The notes beneath the pieces are model-generated. The model was not told where the DNA came from, ran no database searches, and saw only the letters and a list, made by a program, of their open reading frames with translations. Below are positions 34,031 to 41,538 of a stretch of DNA of 47,174 nt, in pieces (position 1 is the stretch's first letter; the number at the start of each line of letters is the position of its first letter). The DNA comes from Candidatus Nitrosopumilus sp. (GTDB taxonomy: Archaea; Thermoproteota; Nitrososphaeria; Nitrososphaerales; Nitrososphaeraceae), in the NCBI GenBank assembly GCA_013694585.1, contig JACDCB010000077.1, positions 1-47,174 of the forward strand, in the 5' to 3' direction. Position numbers and translations under genes: made by a program.

Positions 34031-35650
34031 TTATCTCGATAAATTAAATTGTTCTATTATGTTCCTTCGGCCCTTAATCCAGTCTTCTTCAAGATTTAGA
34101 GACTGGGATTCATCAAGTAAACTCTTCTCTAGATAAGAATCGAGCAAAAATCTAGTATCCCTAATTCTCTTGTCAACATCACTATTACCAAATATTGCAT
34201 TTCCCATTACAAATATTCTGCAACCGGCATCAAAGCACTGAGTTATTGTTGACGGGTCTATTCCACCATCAGCCTCAAAATAACCCTTAAATCCTCGCTC
34301 CCTTAGTAGGGGAATAGCCCTTTTCATCTTGGGTAAAATTTCTGGAATGAATTTTTGACCAGCAAAACCAGGATTTACAGACATTATGATAATGACATCA
34401 AGGTTATCAAGATAAGAGAAAATCCATTCTGGCAATTCGGTGCCAGGATTTACAGCTAGTCCAGGGCTAACACCGCTTGATATAAGTTTAGAATTGATCT
34501 TTTCAAATTCTTGCTCGTTACTACAAGCCTCTGCATGGACAGTTATAACATCACAGCCTGCATCGATATACTGATCCAAGACTTTGGCAGGATTTTGGAT
34601 CATCAGATGAGTATCAAATGGCAATCTTGTCCCGTCTCGTAATTTCTTAACAGTATCAAAGAAAAAAGTTGAGTTTGGAACAAATTTCCCATCCATCACG
34701 TCTAAATGTATCATATCTGCACCGTACCGCTCGGCTGTTGCTATTTTTTGTTTCAAACTTTCCTCACCGATTCCATCTGCACCTGCTATAATAGAGGGGG
34801 AAATCATATACTCCCCTTCCAGTTCTCTTATTAACAACGGTAGATGTTTTTTTGAAGGCGCTTTCCCATGCCACTGAGGATTGTTAGCCATATGTTTTAT
34901 ACCGTTCCCTTTCACGGTGTTTGCTATTATTATTTTGGGCCTATCAACAGGCTTTTTTAAAAGTTCTGGAATCAGCTGTTCAATCTTATGACCATTAATT
35001 TCTACCACTTCCCAGTTAAACGAAAGCCATTTTTCTTTGATAGGGTCGATTGGCATAATCTCTTCGGTAAATCCATCTTGTTGAATCTTGTTTCTATCCA
35101 AGATGGCAATAAGGTTATTAAGTTTGAATTTTGCAGCAGCCATTGACGCTTCCCATATTTGACCTTCATTGGTCTCACCATCACCTAGGAGACAATACAC
35201 CATATTGTCACGCTTGTCAAGCTTATTAGCAAGGCATATACCAATTGATACAGAAAGACCAATACCTTCAGATCCCCCAGAATATTCGATTCCCGGCACG
35301 CTGTGGTGCTTTTGCATCTCGCTAAATCTTACAGGATGTCCTTGTAGTCGTGAATTCAATTTTCGTAACGTCTTTATCTCATCCTTTGGGAAAGATCCAA
35401 CTAGGGATAAAGTAGCATAATATCCCGGTGCCGAATGAGCCTTTGAATTTATGAAATAATCTCGATTGGGATTAGAAGGATTCTTAATATCATTATTCAT
35501 TATCTGAAAATAAAGACAACCCATAATTTCGGCAGCCGAAAAGGATGCACCAGGGTGTCCTGATCCTGCTTCTGCTATGCCGGTTAAGGCTATAGTACGT
35601 AAATCCTTAAGTTTTTCCTTTAATTTCAAATACCTATTTATGTTGTACAT
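34031..35650 (-). CDS. Fusion: transketolase N-terminal subunit + ribulose-5-phosphate 3-epimerase
   Basis: One uninterrupted frame encodes two enzymes. Residues 1-280 (counting from the ATG at 35650) are the thiamine-diphosphate-binding subunit of transketolase: 'GIAEAGSGHPGASFSAAEIM', 'GDGETNEGQIWEASMAAAKF' and 'PQWHGKAPSKK', the normal end of the subunit. From 'MISPSIIAGADG' (34807) it continues as a complete epimerase: 'HLDVMDGKFVPN', 'MSVNPGFAGQKFIPEILPKM' and 'FEADGGIDPSTI' supply the catalytic Asp and metal residues. There is no linker. GGGGAG stands just before the internal ATG, so separate translation of the epimerase is conceivable. The track start (35716, TTG) adds 22 unlikely residues. 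First gene of the pentose-phosphate operon. Confidence 0.9.
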   Translation of the reverse strand: MYNINRYLKLKEKLKDLRTIALTGIAEAGSGHPGASFSAAEIMGCLYFQIMNNDIKNPSNPNRDYFINSKAHSAPGYYATLSLVGSFPKDEIKTLRKLNSRLQGHPVRFSEMQKHHSVPGIEYSGGSEGIGLSVSIGICLANKLDKRDNMVYCLLGDGETNEGQIWEASMAAAKFKLNNLIAILDRNKIQQDGFTEEIMPIDPIKEKWLSFNWEVVEINGHKIEQLIPELLKKPVDRPKIIIANTVKGNGIKHMANNPQWHGKAPSKKHLPLLIRELEGEYMISPSIIAGADGIGEESLKQKIATAERYGADMIHLDVMDGKFVPNSTFFFDTVKKLRDGTRLPFDTHLMIQNPAKVLDQYIDAGCDVITVHAEACSNEQEFEKINSKLISSGVSPGLAVNPGTELPEWIFSYLDNLDVIIIMSVNPGFAGQKFIPEILPKMKRAIPLLRERGFKGYFEADGGIDPSTITQCFDAGCRIFVMGNAIFGNSDVDKRIRDTRFLLDSYLEKSLLDESQSLNLEEDWIKGRRNIIEQFNLSR

Positions 35651-35758
35651 ATTATCAGCCTCTTCATTTTGGTCATGCCCACTCCATCTCAAACATCTCT
35701 GTATACTAGTTTTCAAATATCAAATAGATAAAAAGGTAGCTTCATTTAGAAAATGATT

Positions 35759-36094
35759 TTACATGTTTATTCCAATACTAGACAAAATCGCTTCCAAATC
35801 GCTCTTGGTAAGGCCTACTCCCATTCTGGCATCTCTACGATCTTTAATTGTGTTTTTGGAAAAGGCTATCAAAGTCGGTACTGCATTGATACCATATTTA
35901 TCCCACAAAGGGTTTTCATCCTCGTTCAGTTTTACACCCCCAATAGGAATTTTTATATCGCTTAACTGTTTAACTGAATTTTCAAATATAGGTATAAAAC
36001 TTTTGCAATAATGGCACCAATCAGCATAAAACAAAATTAAGGAATTTGCACTACTTGTGGCAGAATCAAGTTCGCTCTGGCTAAAGTCTTTCAT
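35759..36094 (-). CDS. Thioredoxin-like protein
   Basis: A 111-aa thioredoxin-fold protein with the active site 'FYADWCHYCKSFIPIF' (C-H-Y-C), the cis-Pro in 'GINAVPTLIAF' and the middle 'GGVKLNEDENPLWDKYG'. It reduces or exchanges disulfides in the cytoplasm; there is no signal peptide. The C-H-Y-C motif is closer to glutaredoxin/PDI-like sites than to C-G-P-C, so the redox potential may be higher. It lies 42 bases upstream of the longest form of the fusion gene on the same strand and could be co-transcribed. Confidence 0.87.
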   Translation of the reverse strand: MKDFSQSELDSATSSANSLILFYADWCHYCKSFIPIFENSVKQLSDIKIPIGGVKLNEDENPLWDKYGINAVPTLIAFSKNTIKDRRDARMGVGLTKSDLEAILSSIGINM

Positions 36095-36451
36095 GTTATA
36101 CTTTTATAGATTTATGGTAAAAAATATTTGCAATAATACCTTGGACCAAATAATATTGTTTTTTTTCTTTGGTTTGTTTCGCAGTTCGTGGTGATTATTT
36201 TAGATAGAAAATTCAACATGAAAACAACGTATTCATCCACTAATAGTTCAGAAAAGAGGTTTAATAAAAGAATGATCAAAGTTTGACCTTACTTAGATAT
36301 AGTTAGCATAACATGCTTATGAGTCATTATGAAAAACATATGTCGTTTTCATTTCATGCTAATTGAGTCTTAAGAAAAAAGATGGTAAATTGCCCATGTA
36401 TCTATTTCGTGAAAAGATATAACTTATTATCCAAAACCATTTGTACTTTCG
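36095..36451. other. Intergenic region without a supported gene
   Basis: About 360 AT-rich bases between the thioredoxin gene and the small exported proteins. The only frames are shorter than 25 codons and have no motif. It must hold the thioredoxin promoter and the terminator of the exported pair; I see no clear hairpin. Confidence 0.4.
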
Positions 36452-36691
36452 TTATCTTAATGGTTTACCGAATTCATCATTATCTAATGCACCTTTGAAT
36501 ACCTTATCGTAGCATGCTTCTGCGTTGTCGAGCGAGAAAGTTCCGTTATTGTTCGCTGTTCGTGTAACACAATTAAAATACCTCGTTAGAGCGTTAGCTG
36601 GTTCTACGACCATTAATTGTGCCAATATCAATACCGAGAAAACAATACAAGATACTTTTAAAGCATTTCTTAGATTTTGATTAATAATCAT
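36452..36691 (-). CDS. Small exported protein with two Cys (paralogue of the next gene)
   Basis: A 79-aa protein with a signal peptide (core 'VSCIVFSVLILAQLMVV', ending near 'PANA') and a short mature part 'LTRYFNCVTRTANNNG' to 'NAEACYDKVFKGALDNDEFG'. The pattern aromatic-aromatic-x-C, then about 20 residues, then CY-D-K-V is shared with the neighbour upstream, which suggests a common small family with one disulfide. The ATG lies 6 bases after the neighbour's stop, so they form one operon. No function is known to me. Confidence 0.65.
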   Translation of the reverse strand: MIINQNLRNALKVSCIVFSVLILAQLMVVEPANALTRYFNCVTRTANNNGTFSLDNAEACYDKVFKGALDNDEFGKPLR

Positions 36692-36697
36692 GCTAAA

Positions 36698-37039
36698 TTA
36701 TTCGCCTCCGAATTCGATATCTTCTTTAGCATCAGCACCATCATTAGATTGAGCGCTTCCTAGAAGAACTTCATTATAGCAACTTTTTACTTCATTTTTA
36801 GTTGGTTCCTTTTCAAAGTATGTATCTTCCTCAACCCCTTTGCTTGAATCTACTTTTTCATCTATGCAGTCATAAAATTGTGGTAATCCGCTATCTAAGG
36901 TCTGGTTTCCACTATTAATTTCTATCAAATCCACAGCTTGAGAGTATACCTTGTCTGTATTCAGGGGGATTCCTACGATACTTGAAACAGTAATCATAAG
37001 GGCTGAAAATAATAACGAATTTATCCAGAGATATTTCAT
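36698..37039 (-). CDS. Small exported protein with two Cys
   Basis: A 113-aa protein with a signal peptide ('INSLLFSALMITVSSIVG') and an acidic mature part. 'LPQFYDCIDEKVDSSKGVEE' and 'NEVKSCYNEVLLGSA' repeat the Cys-pattern of the downstream 79-aa protein (FYDC then CYNEV, against YFNC then CYDKV). It ends with 'DAKEDIEFGGE'. The first gene of a two-gene unit. Similar short exported Cys proteins recur in thaumarchaeal genomes, but I cannot name the family. Confidence 0.65.
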   Translation of the reverse strand: MKYLWINSLLFSALMITVSSIVGIPLNTDKVYSQAVDLIEINSGNQTLDSGLPQFYDCIDEKVDSSKGVEEDTYFEKEPTKNEVKSCYNEVLLGSAQSNDGADAKEDIEFGGE

Positions 37040-37610
37040 CCTATAAAAAGACCGAAATAAATTATTTAACTAATTCTACAAAATTCTCCAAAGGATTTCT
37101 TAAGAACAAAGTTTGTTTAGTATTGCAAACATCAATCAAACTTTATTTCAATTGACTCTAAAATACTGATGATTATGCTGATTTTGAGTTTGACGCAAGT
37201 TTATATCAAAATAAAGTCAGTTATCTCCAGTTATGATATTAGTATATCAGCAATAAACCGTTGCAGTTTGAGAATTAGAAATATTGGACTATAGGAATGC
37301 AAAGCAATGTTTTCATCAAGAAGAATTCACAATATAGACCGAAGACCGCTTAAGATTTTAGGGGAGTTCGGAATGCATTCGATACATATTCGAGGTGAAT
37401 AATACGTTTTAACATGTTGTTAGTCATAAATCGGCTTGGGGAGAATAAACAAGTCATCCAGAGGTTTCCTCATAATTTAATTTTTAAACGATGTTAAATA
37501 GAAATTAATATTCATATTGCAACCCGGAGTCATTATTTCAAACTATTGCTCGAAGAATTTATGACGCATAAAGTATATAATATAAATATAATCATGACTA
37601 TAGTGTCATA
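37040..37610. other. Divergent regulatory region upstream of htrA
   Basis: About 570 bases between divergent exported-protein genes with no supported gene. A minus-strand frame reading 'MRKPLDDLFILPKPIYD' near 37430-37480 is protein-like but only 17 codons. ATGAC-TATAGT-GTCAT at about 37594-37609 is a short inverted repeat that overlaps the expected start site of htrA and could bind a regulator. Confidence 0.35.
37581..37588 (+). promoter_or_regulatory. TATA box of htrA
   Basis: TATAAATA is centred 26 bases before the TTG at 37611, so transcription should begin there; translation may start at that TTG or at the ATG at 37629. Confidence 0.55.
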
Positions 37611-38903
37611 TTGATTTTTTTGTCCAAAATGAAATATTTCTGTTTAATTATGATATTTTTTGCTAGTTTAGTGATTATTCAATCCCCTCAAGCATTTGCT
37701 CAAAATCAAAGTCTAGAACAGCATCTAGGTTTGTTTGGTAATGGAAACAATTCATTGTTAAATGATATATTTAATAAAGTAAAAGATTCTGTTGTTCAAA
37801 TAAGTACAGAATATCAAGCTGTGGATCCTTCAAACAGGCTTTATGATTCAACAGGTCCTAGCCCATTCACAATGAAGTTTGGCTCTGGATTTATTTATGA
37901 CAAATCAGGCATCATAATAACGAATTACCATGTTGTTAGCTCTGCTACCAACATAATAGTTACATTCAACGATGGTAACAGTTACACCGCCAAAGTAGTT
38001 GGTGTAGATCCTTTTGGAGACATATCGGTATTGAAACTGGATAATCCAGTGGATGAAAAATTGATTCCGGTAACATTAGCAAACTCCTCAAACTTAAAGG
38101 TCGGGGATCCGGTTCTGGCTATTGGTAACCCATATGGGCTTGATAATACTTTAACATTTGGGATTATTAGTCAAATCGGTAGATTATTGCCAAACTCAGA
38201 TTTGGGTTATTCAATTCCCAATGTAATTCAGACAGATGCTGCGATTAATCCGGGCAATTCAGGAGGACCTCTGATAGATCTTGACGGTAAAGTGGTAGGT
38301 ATGAATACTGCGATATTTTCAAATACAGGAGCTTACACAGGGGTAGGATTTGCAATTCCTTCCAATGATATTCTTAGAATAATACCTTCCTTAATAGAAA
38401 CGGGTACATATCAGCACCCATGGTTAGGCATATCAGGATCAAAGCTATCACCCACTTTAGCTGAAATGTTCGGACTACCCCCCAATTACAAAGGTGTATT
38501 AATTGAGAATGTTGTGCCTAATGGACCGGCAGACAAAGCAGGTTTGAAAGGAATGTTAATTCAAGGAAACAGATTTGGTGAACAACAAATACTAGATAAA
38601 GATATAATAATTGCAATAGACGGAAAACCTGTTTCAAGAATTGATGATATAATTTCTTCTTTAGACATATACAAGAAAGTAGGAGACAAAGTAAATTTGA
38701 CCGTTAACCGCAACGGGCAAATAATAAACCTTGTTGCCACTTTAGAAGCTAGACTAGATTTGCCTTTGCAAGAAATTCAATCACAATCTGATCCCAATTA
38801 TAACGACGCTCAGCCTTATACCCCGTTTCCAAATTTCAAACTACCACAACTTCCAGAATTTAAACTTCCGGATTTGCCTAATTTTAATATCCCTGGCTTA
38901 TGA
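37611..38903 (+). CDS. HtrA/DegP-type serine protease with PDZ domain
   Basis: An exported trypsin-like protease for quality control of extracytoplasmic proteins. Signal peptide ends near 'SPQAFA'. The protease domain (about 50-255) has the triad: His in 'IITNYHVVSS', Asp in 'DPFGDISVLKL' and Ser in 'AAINPGNSGGPL'. One PDZ domain follows (about 270-375, 'YKGVLIENVVPNGPADKAGL'). The C-terminal tail is proline-rich with repeated 'LP.LP.F' units ('FKLPQLPEFKLPDLPNF'), not usual in DegP. Length 430 aa. The start may be the ATG at 37629; the signal peptide is intact either way. Confidence 0.92.
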   Translation: MIFLSKMKYFCLIMIFFASLVIIQSPQAFAQNQSLEQHLGLFGNGNNSLLNDIFNKVKDSVVQISTEYQAVDPSNRLYDSTGPSPFTMKFGSGFIYDKSGIIITNYHVVSSATNIIVTFNDGNSYTAKVVGVDPFGDISVLKLDNPVDEKLIPVTLANSSNLKVGDPVLAIGNPYGLDNTLTFGIISQIGRLLPNSDLGYSIPNVIQTDAAINPGNSGGPLIDLDGKVVGMNTAIFSNTGAYTGVGFAIPSNDILRIIPSLIETGTYQHPWLGISGSKLSPTLAEMFGLPPNYKGVLIENVVPNGPADKAGLKGMLIQGNRFGEQQILDKDIIIAIDGKPVSRIDDIISSLDIYKKVGDKVNLTVNRNGQIINLVATLEARLDLPLQEIQSQSDPNYNDAQPYTPFPNFKLPQLPEFKLPDLPNFNIPGL

Positions 38904-39088
38904 TATATCAGGATGAACTACTTCCAGACTGAGGCTGAGCCAATATACTAATTATTTTATTTTAGAGCCCTAATCAATCAAAAATTTTAAAAGATTTTGT
39001 CAGATTGTTGCCGAGGAATCATATGAAATGAAAGGATTTTTCTTATTTAGATTTATAAACTTTCATTTCTTTAATTTGTAATAGATAT

Positions 39089-39859
39089 ATGTCTGAGAAG
39101 GAAAAGGAGAAGGAAAAGGCTTCGAACCCTATTGTCAAATTAGACAATATAAGTTACAGAAATGACTCAGAAGTTATTTTGGATAATATCTCCTTTGAAA
39201 TAGACAGAGGAGATTTTTTAGGAATCATTGGACCAAATGGTGCAGGTAAAACTACCCTTTTTAAATGTCTGCTAGGGTTGAACAAAGAGTATACGGGCAA
39301 TATAAGATTATTTGATAAAGACATAAGAAATCATGCGAAAGAGATTTATAAAAAGATAGGATATATCCCTCAGTCAAACAGTTTTGATCCCAGGTTTCCT
39401 GCTACAGTAAAGGAAATAATTCAATTAGGTTCTGTAGGAGGGAAGGCTTTTGATGAAAAAAAAGTAAAAGAATTGATAGAATTGACAGGTATAACTGAAT
39501 ATCTCAATAAAAGAATAGGCGATCTATCAGGAGGGCAACAGCAAAGGGTCATGATAACTAAAGCACTTATTCATGATCCAGAATTGCTGCTTTTGGACGA
39601 GCCGGATACAGCTATAGATGCAGCCGTATTGAAATTGTTCTATAAACTTTTAACAAAACTGAACAAGGAAAGAAAAATTACCATTATTTGGTCTTCACAT
39701 GATCTCGATGCGGTGAGTTTGCTTTCAAATAAAGTGGCTTGTCTTTATCGGAAACTCTTTTTTCATGGAATTTCACAAGATTTTTTTAACAATGAAAGTA
39801 ATCTCAAGACATTTGCTGAATCGTCAATGCATATCCATATAAAAAGCCATTCGCATTGA
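39089..39859 (+). CDS. ABC transporter ATPase, zinc/manganese (ZnuC/MntB) type
   Basis: A 256-aa ATPase that would power import of a divalent metal. Walker A 'GPNGAGKTTLFKCLLG', Q-loop 'IGYIPQSNSFDPRFPATVKE' (the 'PATV' is typical of metal transporters), signature 'DLSGGQQQRVMITKAL', Walker B 'LLLLDEPDTAID' and switch His 'IWSSHDLDAVSLL' are present. The C-terminus 'SSMHIHIKSHSH' is His-rich and may bind the metal. The first 12 residues are an acidic/basic run 'SEKEKEKEKA'. No permease or binding protein follows, so it is an orphan in this window. Confidence 0.88.
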   Translation: MSEKEKEKEKASNPIVKLDNISYRNDSEVILDNISFEIDRGDFLGIIGPNGAGKTTLFKCLLGLNKEYTGNIRLFDKDIRNHAKEIYKKIGYIPQSNSFDPRFPATVKEIIQLGSVGGKAFDEKKVKELIELTGITEYLNKRIGDLSGGQQQRVMITKALIHDPELLLLDEPDTAIDAAVLKLFYKLLTKLNKERKITIIWSSHDLDAVSLLSNKVACLYRKLFFHGISQDFFNNESNLKTFAESSMHIHIKSHSH

Positions 39860-40131
39860 TATTTTTATTTGGAAGGTTATTTCGATGACATAACATATAG
39901 CAATGTCTGTCTACTGAATTAAATTTTTGAAAAACGAGTTTTAATTTATGATTTGCTTATTTTTCAATGGAACGTGGAATTTACTCGTATGGCAACAAAC
40001 CATAATGAAATAATGACGGAGTTGATTTTTTTGCGAGCAGAAAATAGTCGCGTTGGCTAATTCTGTTCAAGAACTAAGATAAAAGACATAATAACAAATC
40101 TACATTTATGATCTAAGGATATACAATAGAA

Positions 40132-40731
40132 TTGAAAGAGAATGAAGCCTATGAGAATAAACCAAGCAAAACTAGAAGCATCACATTTAGACTCGAAAGC
40201 TCAGTTATAGAAGAATTACAATTTGAAGCTGATTACAGAGAAACATCTTTGAATGTACTTATTAATCAGATTTTACGGAGATACTCCAACTGGGAAAGAT
40301 ATGAGAATAAAATTGGAATGATCCCTATTCCCAAGATAATACTATCTAGTGTGATGGACCAAGTAATTAGAACAGGGTCTGAAAATGGAATCGACGATAT
40401 CTCAAAATTTAAGGAATCTTTGGTAAAAGAACTGTCACAAATAGCATTCAACTTTCTAAAGGACTCTGTTCTTCTCATAAAGAAAAATTATAATCTATTT
40501 TCGGTTTTAGAAGTACTCGAACAATATATGAAAGTTATAGGAATAAATTCTGATCATAAAATCGAAGAAGATGGAAAACACGTTTACGTCATACAGCATA
40601 AATTAGGAGAAATGTGGTCTCTGTTCATCAAGGAATTCCTTATTCTTATATTTGAAAATTTAGGGAAAGTTAAGGTGGATATTTCAAGTACTCCTAACAC
40701 CACCGTTGCGAAGGTTTTCCTAAATTCCTGA
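40132..40731 (+). CDS. Ribbon-helix-helix DNA-binding protein with unknown C-terminal domain
   Basis: A 199-aa protein. 'KTRSITFRLESSVIEELQFE' followed by 'ETSLNVLINQILRRYSNWE' has the beta strand and two helices of an Arc/MetJ-type RHH domain (about residues 13-55), so it probably binds DNA as a dimer. The remaining 140 residues are helical and then beta-rich ('GKHVYVIQHKLGEMWSLFIK', 'KVKVDISSTPNTTVAKVFL') and may form a ligand or sensor domain; I do not recognise it. The TTG start lies about 26 bases after a TATA-like TTTATGAT. It may regulate the neighbouring ABC or AAA+/VWA genes (inference from position only). Confidence 0.72.
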   Translation: MKENEAYENKPSKTRSITFRLESSVIEELQFEADYRETSLNVLINQILRRYSNWERYENKIGMIPIPKIILSSVMDQVIRTGSENGIDDISKFKESLVKELSQIAFNFLKDSVLLIKKNYNLFSVLEVLEQYMKVIGINSDHKIEEDGKHVYVIQHKLGEMWSLFIKEFLILIFENLGKVKVDISSTPNTTVAKVFLNS

Positions 40732-41036
40732 TACTTTATGAATAAAAATAGTAATATTTTTGTGAGACATCCTTATTAAAGCAAAAATGATTAACCCAAT
40801 AAAATTTTTCAATTGTGTACGATTTATAGATTATTGCTGCGATTTCCACAATATAATAAATATTTAGAGGTAATAGTTTGAACCATAGTAGGCAGTCAAA
40901 CGAAATTATCCTTCCACACACTTTCCAAATGTTTTTTCGAGGATATAAGGAGTAAAAATTTTCGAAATAAACAAGATTTTTTGTTAGTCCTGACATTTTG
41001 ATTTTTATAGGATAAGATTTAAAAAAAATCATTGGT
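40732..41036. other. Intergenic region without a supported gene
   Basis: About 300 very AT-rich bases. The minus-strand 110-codon frame reported here is Phe/Tyr/Ile/Lys-rich with no motif and overlaps the next gene's promoter, so I treat it as chance. TTTTTATAGG about 31 bases before the next start is a possible TATA element. Confidence 0.4.
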
Positions 41037-41462
41037 TTGGAGGGCATACTACCTTTCAAGAAAGACAACTACTTGAAAATTTCTACATTATTAATTTGTA
41101 TATTTTCAGTTTTCGCATTAATTTTAAACCTTGAGGGAAGCAATTGTATTATTCAAATCAATTCCTCACCTCTGATTAGCTATAGTTCGAATGAAAATGG
41201 AGAAGTAAGTAATAATAGTGATTTCATGAATCAACAGGCAGCGGAGGAGCAGCAGGAACCACAACTACAGCAGCAGGATGCCCAATCTCAAGAGACATTG
41301 ATGCAGCAGTCATACGAACTCCGAAAATACTGCTTTTTGGTGACAAATCTGTACGTATACTCCCTATTTGGCGTCATCATAGGTTTCATAATACTTGTGC
41401 TCTGGTATATAAGATACAAAAAAATTTGGTCTGGGAAGAAAAGCGGCGGCCCTACCAATTAA
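41037..41462 (+). CDS. Membrane protein with a Gln-rich loop and two membrane helices
   Basis: A 141-aa protein with a hydrophobic N-terminal segment ('ISTLLICIFSVFALILNL', signal or membrane anchor), an exposed Asn/Gln-rich middle containing 'QQAAEEQQEPQLQQQDAQSQ', and a second membrane helix near the C-terminus ('VYSLFGVIIGFIILVLWYI') followed by a basic tail 'RYKKIWSGKKSGG'. The basic tail suggests the C-terminus is inside. The start is a TTG. It lies 77 bases upstream of the second AAA+/VWA pair on the same strand and could be its membrane partner, which is inference from position. Family unknown. Confidence 0.65.
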   Translation: MEGILPFKKDNYLKISTLLICIFSVFALILNLEGSNCIIQINSSPLISYSSNENGEVSNNSDFMNQQAAEEQQEPQLQQQDAQSQETLMQQSYELRKYCFLVTNLYVYSLFGVIIGFIILVLWYIRYKKIWSGKKSGGPTN

Positions 41463-41538
41463 ACCACTTTTAATATTGAATAATGCCAAGCTATTTGCAT
41501 AGATTTTTAAATAAAAAGGAACTAATTTCACACAAAGA

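Noticed and set aside
40037-40082. Short frames reading 'KIVALANSVQELR' before the RHH gene
   Set aside because: Only about 13-17 codons with stops on both sides; too short to call a gene fragment.
40736-41068. Minus-strand 110-codon ORF
   Set aside because: Composition follows the AT-rich DNA (Phe, Tyr, Ile, Lys), no motif, and it overlaps the start and promoter of the membrane protein gene.
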